Shown here: one piece after another, positions 60,416 through 64,000 of the stretch
How the letters are laid out: the number at the start of each line of letters is the position of its first letter
How positions within the stretch are numbered: the stretch's first letter is position 1
NCBI GenBank assembly: GCA_004557455.1
Contig: SFDX01000003.1
Span: forward strand, 55,586 to 119,585
Direction: 5' to 3'
DNA length: 64,000 bases
Origin: Akkermansia muciniphila
GTDB taxonomy: Bacteria > Verrucomicrobiota > Verrucomicrobiia > Verrucomicrobiales > Akkermansiaceae
Notes under the pieces: generated by a model
What the model saw: the letters and a program-made list of their open reading frames with translations, nothing else
Told to the model about the DNA's origin: nothing
Database searches by the model: none
Made by a program: the position numbers and the translations under genes

Positions 60416-60465
60416 CGGAGACTGATTGGCCTTCGAAACATCGGCAAGACGTCGAAGCAGGTTCA

Positions 60466-60494
60466 TTGTAGGCAGCTTCGGATTTTGTTATAAT
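60466..60494 (+). promoter_or_regulatory. Promoter-like signal ahead of the tandem repeat
   Basis: TTGTAG (60466-60471), 17 bp, perfect TATAAT (60489-60494). It points into the tandem units; a 36-codon open frame (ATG at 60522, stop at 60632) begins within the first unit, but no known product is evident. Confidence 0.45.
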
Positions 60495-60506
60495 ATCTAA
60501 GGGAGC

Positions 60507-60690
60507 TACCACCCCGGCGGCATGCAGTCTGTCCCGACCCAAGCACGCCACTACCTCTCCCAAAATTCCTTTCATTCCGCGGTCAGCCTCCACTCGGGTT
60601 CTCCTACCACGGCGGCATGCAGTCTGAACTGAGCCAAGCACGCTGCAAACTCTCCCGAAATTCTCTTTATTCCGTGGTCAGCAACCATCC
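60507..60690. repeat. Two tandem ~95-bp repeat units
   Basis: Unit A (60507-60603) and unit B (60605-60690) share TACCAC, GGCGGCATGCAGTCTG, CAAGCACGC and the AAATTC..TTTATTCCG..GGTCAG core at a 95-bp offset. The offset is not a multiple of three, which argues against coding. The inverted core at 60391-60415 makes a palindromic layout. Confidence 0.75.
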
Positions 60691-60731
60691 CGTCCTCTAA
60701 GGGGTTATTGGTGTCCGCGGTTTCGCCCCCC

Positions 60732-60761
60732 TTGTCCCGGGCACATTTTTTTGCATACAAT
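60732..60761 (+). promoter_or_regulatory. Promoter of the replication module
   Basis: TTGTCC (60732-60737), 18 bp, TACAAT (60756-60761), then 7 nt to the ATG at 60769; again leaderless geometry. Confidence 0.6.
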
Positions 60762-60768
60762 GTCGGGC

Positions 60769-60897
60769 ATGTTACAAATGATATACGCCTTACGCAACGG
60801 GCTACTACGCACCGCCCACAAGCACCTGAACGCCGTCCGATACATCGTCGCCTTCACCCGCCGCAAATTCCTGCCCCATGAGCATCGCGCAGAATGA
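60769..60897 (+). CDS. 42-aa basic leader protein of the replication module
   Basis: A short ORF translated MLQMIYALRNGLLRTAHKHL then NAVRYIVAFTRRKFLPHEHR. It is strongly basic with amphipathic helix character. It starts exactly where the promoter predicts and overlaps the primase ATG by 20 nt, so it is likely translated and coupled. No family recognised. Confidence 0.5.
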   Translation: MLQMIYALRNGLLRTAHKHLNAVRYIVAFTRRKFLPHEHRAE

Positions 60898-62011
60898 TAT
60901 TGAGGCCCTGAAAGGCTACGACATCGCCCGCGCCTACTGCGAGACCGCGCTCGGCCAACCCGTGCGCAAAGGGCGCGTGCCGGTGTTCCCCTGTCCCTTC
61001 GGGGCGCACACCCGCCCGCATCTGGAGCTTGCGGACCTGGGCGGGGTGGGCATCACCCTGTGCCGCGCCTGCAATCGGGGCGGCACCGTGCTGGATGTGG
61101 CCGCCGCCGTGCTGGGGGTGGATGTGCGCCGCCACTTCGCCGCCTGCGTCCGCGAGGTGGCCGCGCGGGTGGGTTATATTCTGCACGAGTCCCCCGACGG
61201 GAAGGTCGTGCGGAGGCGCCGGGGGCAGCACCTGCCCCGCCCGCTGTGCCCTGCCGCGCCGAAGCCGCCCGAGTCGCAGGAGCTGCCGCCGCAGGAGCAG
61301 GCGGAGGCCCTGCACGCCGTGGCCCGCGCACGCCGCAACCCGCAAGCCATGCGGGCGCATGCCGAGGCCCTGGGGCTGCCCTTGGAGGACATGATGCCGC
61401 TCACCGACCCGACCGCGGCCGGCTCTCCGGGGCTGCTGGGGCTGGATGCCGCGGGGCGCCTCCTCTACATCTACACCCGCAGGGCGGCAGATGGCGTGCA
61501 TGTGCTGATGGTGAAGACCCGCAGCACCCCCGCCGAGGTCGCGCGCGGCAAGCCCAGGTTCCTGTGCCGGGGGCGAAAGTGCGCCCTCTTCGGGGCACAG
61601 GCTGCCCGCGGGGCCGGGGATGTATACATCACCGAAGGCGAGAGCGATGCCCTGGCCGTGCGCGCCGCCTTCCAGCAGTGGCTGGACTACATGGCCCACA
61701 ACGCGCCGGACATCTACCCCGCCGTCGGCGAGTTGCCCACCGTGCTCGCCAAGCCGGATGCCGGCACCTTCCGCGCCGAGTGGGCTGCCCCGCTGGTGGC
61801 CGCGAATGTGACGCTGATTTCCGATGCAGACGCCGCGGGGCTGGAGGGGGCACGCCGCACGGCCGCAGTCCTCGCCGCCGCCGGCGTGCGGCATCTGTAC
61901 CGCTGGACCCCGAGCCGGGGGGCCAAAGATGCGCGGGCCGCGCTGCGGGCGGGTTGCCCGATGCAGCTCGCAGAAGATATTCTAACCAATAGAAAGAAAA
62001 TACACCCATGA
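60878..62011 (+). CDS. Toprim-domain DNA primase-like protein
   Basis: 377 aa. A CHC2-like zinc site (VFPCPFGAHTRPHL ... LCRACNRGGTVLDVAAAVLG, Cys and His near residues 39-66) is followed by the Toprim domain: DVYITEGESDALAVRAA (Glu near 253) and NVTLISDADAAGLEGARR (DxD near 315). This is the architecture of mobile-element primases. It probably starts lagging-strand or rolling-circle conversion for an integrated element. It overlaps the AAA gene (ATGA). Confidence 0.83.
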   Translation: MSIAQNDIEALKGYDIARAYCETALGQPVRKGRVPVFPCPFGAHTRPHLELADLGGVGITLCRACNRGGTVLDVAAAVLGVDVRRHFAACVREVAARVGYILHESPDGKVVRRRRGQHLPRPLCPAAPKPPESQELPPQEQAEALHAVARARRNPQAMRAHAEALGLPLEDMMPLTDPTAAGSPGLLGLDAAGRLLYIYTRRAADGVHVLMVKTRSTPAEVARGKPRFLCRGRKCALFGAQAARGAGDVYITEGESDALAVRAAFQQWLDYMAHNAPDIYPAVGELPTVLAKPDAGTFRAEWAAPLVAANVTLISDADAAGLEGARRTAAVLAAAGVRHLYRWTPSRGAKDARAALRAGCPMQLAEDILTNRKKIHP

Positions 62012-63876
62012 TAAACGAACATATGACAGACAGTGATCCCATGCGATCCGTCATCGCCAAGCTGCAGGCAGACGCCGAGCTGGCCGCCGATAACGCCGCC
62101 GCCGCCGAGGAGGCCGAGAACGCACGCATCTGGCCGGTGCCGGAGGGGTGCTGCCCCTTCGTACCGCTGGGCTACAACAGCAGCAGGGATATCTGTTGCT
62201 GGTCGCACGCTTACCGCACCGTCGTGAGCTTCCGGAAGCTCGCGAATACCTACGGCGATGTCGTGCAGCTTGCGCCGATCGAGCAGTTGACCGCCTGGCT
62301 CAACAAAACATACAACCTGTCACCGCTCTTCCCCCGCTGGTCGGAGTGTGAGACGAGCATGAGGCGGCGCCTTGTCGAAATGATAACGGAGTATGTGCAG
62401 ACCGAGTGCGCGCGCCGCCGCTTCTGCGAGGAGCGCGTGCGCTACAGCGGGGTGTGGCCCGGCCCGGCCGGCTCCGTCATCTACAACTCCGGCCGGCGGC
62501 ATTGCTACCGCTTCGGCGCAGACGGCGCGGCAGAGGAGTTGTCCGGGTGTGTCTCGGGAAAATACATCTATGACACCCGGGGCAGCCTCGGCATCCTGCC
62601 CGCGGATACGGCCATGACGGACCGCGAGGGGGCACAGTTGTCGGAGCTGATCCGCCTGCGCCCGTGGCAGTCTCCCCTGTCGGCGGAGCTGGTGGTGGGC
62701 TGGATGGCCTGCGCCGTCCTCTCGGGCATCATACCCGTGCGCCCCCAGCTGTGGATCAACGCCCCCGCCGGCACGGGCAAGAGCAATCTGCAGGATGATA
62801 TCACGGCGGCGCTGGGCGGTGACCGCGGGCTGCTGGTCAAGGTCGACGGGCGCAGTACGGAGGCGGGCATCCGCCGCATGCTGGACAGAAAGGCGCTGCC
62901 GCTCATTTTCGATGAGGCCGAGCCGGATACCGCCCCCGGGCGACCGGGCGGCGGTAAGGGGCGCATGGAGAGCATCCTGGAGTTGATCCGCTCCGTGGCC
63001 ACCGAGGATTCGCCGAGTATCACGCAATCCGCTCTGAATGGTTCCGTTATCATCTACAAACCCCTCTTCTGCTCCATCCTCTTCTCGGTCGATAACGGCC
63101 TGGAGAGGGAGACGGATATCTCCCGTTTCATCGCCCTGAACCTGACGAACAGGGAGACCCGGGCCGAGCGCGAGGCGCGTTACAACAAGCAGGAGCCGCT
63201 CAAGAAGATGCTCCGGACCCCCGATTTCACGCCGCGTTTCCTGCGCCGTGTGCTGGAGCGGCATGCCGAGATCCTGCGCAACGCGAGGGCGCTGAAGCGG
63301 GCCATCAAGGCAACGCTGACGGCGGCAGGGGCCGCTACGGTGGACCGCACGGCCGCGAATATGGCCCTGCTGCTGGCCGCCGGCTACTCGGTGGCACACT
63401 CGGGGAAAATCCCCGCCGAGCTCGTGTCCGCATACGCCGAACAGGCCGTGCTCACCGACGCCGAGCGCAATGTGAACACGGACAGACGCAGTGACGCCCA
63501 GCGCGTGCTGGATGCGCTCCTGACCTACAGGGAGCACAAGACCGGCAAGACGGTCACACGCCTGTGCCGCATTGCCTATGAGCGCGCCGCCGACCCGGAG
63601 GAGATTGATGCCGCCGAGTGTGCGCTGGAGGGCCTCGGGCTGAAAATCGTCCGCACTAAGGGCGGTAGCGAATGGCTGGCCATCGACACCTTCAGCCGCG
63701 GTTTCCGTGAAATCTTCACGGATTGCGACATCTCCGCGAAATCCGTGCGCTCCGCCCTGAAAAATGACCCGGACGGTATCGCGGTGATGCGATACGTGAA
63801 GTTCAGTGGGAAGGTATCGAAGGAAGCCCCCAGCCTTCCGCTGGAATACATCCTAGGGACGGATGAGAACATGTAA
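62008..63876 (+). CDS. P-loop ATPase/helicase-like protein of a mobile element
   Basis: 622 aa. Walker A LWINAPAGTGKSNLQDDITAAL near 252-259 and Walker B ALPLIFDEAEPD near 300. SILFSVDNGLERETDISRFIALNL resembles sensor or arginine-finger regions of DUF927/DUF3987-like or phage superfamily helicases. The N-terminal ~240 residues have several Cys/His clusters (EGCCPFVP, RDICCWSHAYR). The C-terminus is helical, winged-helix-like. With the primase upstream it forms a replication pair. Confidence 0.72.
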   Translation: MINEHMTDSDPMRSVIAKLQADAELAADNAAAAEEAENARIWPVPEGCCPFVPLGYNSSRDICCWSHAYRTVVSFRKLANTYGDVVQLAPIEQLTAWLNKTYNLSPLFPRWSECETSMRRRLVEMITEYVQTECARRRFCEERVRYSGVWPGPAGSVIYNSGRRHCYRFGADGAAEELSGCVSGKYIYDTRGSLGILPADTAMTDREGAQLSELIRLRPWQSPLSAELVVGWMACAVLSGIIPVRPQLWINAPAGTGKSNLQDDITAALGGDRGLLVKVDGRSTEAGIRRMLDRKALPLIFDEAEPDTAPGRPGGGKGRMESILELIRSVATEDSPSITQSALNGSVIIYKPLFCSILFSVDNGLERETDISRFIALNLTNRETRAEREARYNKQEPLKKMLRTPDFTPRFLRRVLERHAEILRNARALKRAIKATLTAAGAATVDRTAANMALLLAAGYSVAHSGKIPAELVSAYAEQAVLTDAERNVNTDRRSDAQRVLDALLTYREHKTGKTVTRLCRIAYERAADPEEIDAAECALEGLGLKIVRTKGGSEWLAIDTFSRGFREIFTDCDISAKSVRSALKNDPDGIAVMRYVKFSGKVSKEAPSLPLEYILGTDENM

Positions 63877-63904
63877 GCCATTCCGCAGGGCGTAGACCGG
63901 TGAG

Positions 63905-63928
63905 GGCGCAGGTGAACATACCTGCGCC
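63905..63928 (+). terminator. Terminator of the replication module
   Basis: Perfect 9-bp inverted repeat GGCGCAGGT/ACCTGCGCC with a 6-nt loop, 28 bp after the stop, followed by TTCTTGG. Confidence 0.65.
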
Positions 63929-63948
63929 TTCTTGGTGCCGGTTCTCGG

Positions 63949-64000
63949 CATACCCGACAGGGAATTTGACATACCGAACGGGCGATTTCACATACCGAAC
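63949..64000. repeat. 21-bp direct repeats (iteron-like), running off the window
   Basis: CATACC-type units begin at 63949, 63970 and 63991, exactly 21 bp apart; the second reads CATACCGAACGGGCGATTTC. The third is cut by the edge, so the array length is unknown. Its place just after the primase/ATPase genes fits replication-protein binding sites. Confidence 0.7.

Noticed and set aside
60522..60632. 36-codon ORF in the tandem repeat
   Set aside because: The repeat period is not a multiple of three and the frame is not kept between units; coding is not supported.
63949..64000. CRISPR array
   Set aside because: Units are contiguous 21-bp repeats without spacers, and no cas genes are present.

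Overview
The window looks like chromosome of a GC-rich Verrucomicrobiota bacterium, most likely a host-associated Akkermansiaceae-like lineage. This is inferred from gene content: a TIGR03790 protein, a Gld-type ABC locus with a DUF4340 protein, a secreted GH29 fucosidase, a bactofilin and a compact FtsY, together with recognisable housekeeping blocks. No rRNA or tRNA gene is present to confirm it. Sigma70-type promoters (TTGNNN, 17 bp, TANNNT) are unusually easy to read, and many put the start codon only 6-11 nt after the -10, so leaderless or near-leaderless mRNAs appear common.

Layout. 1-6.1 kb: purE (cut by the window edge), a 1057-aa ankyrin protein inserted between recN and a second, displaced copy of the recN 3' end, recN, and a divergent PhnP-like hydrolase. 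6.1-19.4 kb: one long leftward transcription unit from a promoter at 19.37 kb, running Gld-type ABC transporter, DUF4340 protein, GH29 fucosidase, prmA, tsaB, a YkgJ-like cysteine-cluster protein and a 1189-aa ABCG-like transporter. 19.5-28.3 kb: a four-gene leftward defence operon (SNF2-type helicase, DUF4391 protein, type III Mod and Res). 28.5-31.98 kb: a tyrosine recombinase with a small coupled ORF, facing a YolD/Y-family polymerase/membrane protein operon. 32.1-36 kb: VWA protein, menA, pyrC, secreted thioredoxin. 36.1-42.2 kb: rightward ribH-nusB-ftsY-rlmN and khpA-priA. 42.2-48.2 kb: leftward TIGR03790-ffh, pyrH-frr-bactofilin, and a secreted probable outer-membrane protein. 48.2-51.8 kb: membrane protein, mtaD-like deaminase, DEDDh exonuclease, oppD-like ATPase. 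51.9-53.4 kb: a structured leader ending in an intrinsic terminator, in front of an N-formylglutamate amidohydrolase-like gene. 53.4-54.7 kb: a lipoprotein gene between two nearly identical 72-bp direct repeats. 54.7-59.4 kb: beta-CASP-type nuclease, TrmH-type methyltransferase, phosphoesterase, HU, MATE exporter. 59.4-64 kb: accessory region with a GNAT toxin and candidate antitoxin, a 95-bp tandem repeat, and a primase/helicase replication module followed by 21-bp iteron-like repeats at the window edge.

The genes fall into three groups: translation, secretion and nucleotide core genes (ffh/ftsY, pyrH/frr, nusB, rlmN, priA, pyrC, purE); envelope and glycan functions (fucosidase, ABC/Gld, bactofilin); and accessory modules (type III restriction-modification with helicase, toxin-antitoxin, Y-polymerase, replication module, and two single-gene cassettes bounded by direct repeats). 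The strongest leads for something undescribed are the two direct-repeat cassettes, the candidate attenuator at 51.9 kb, the four-gene defence operon, the edge replication module, and the consistent leaderless promoter geometry.
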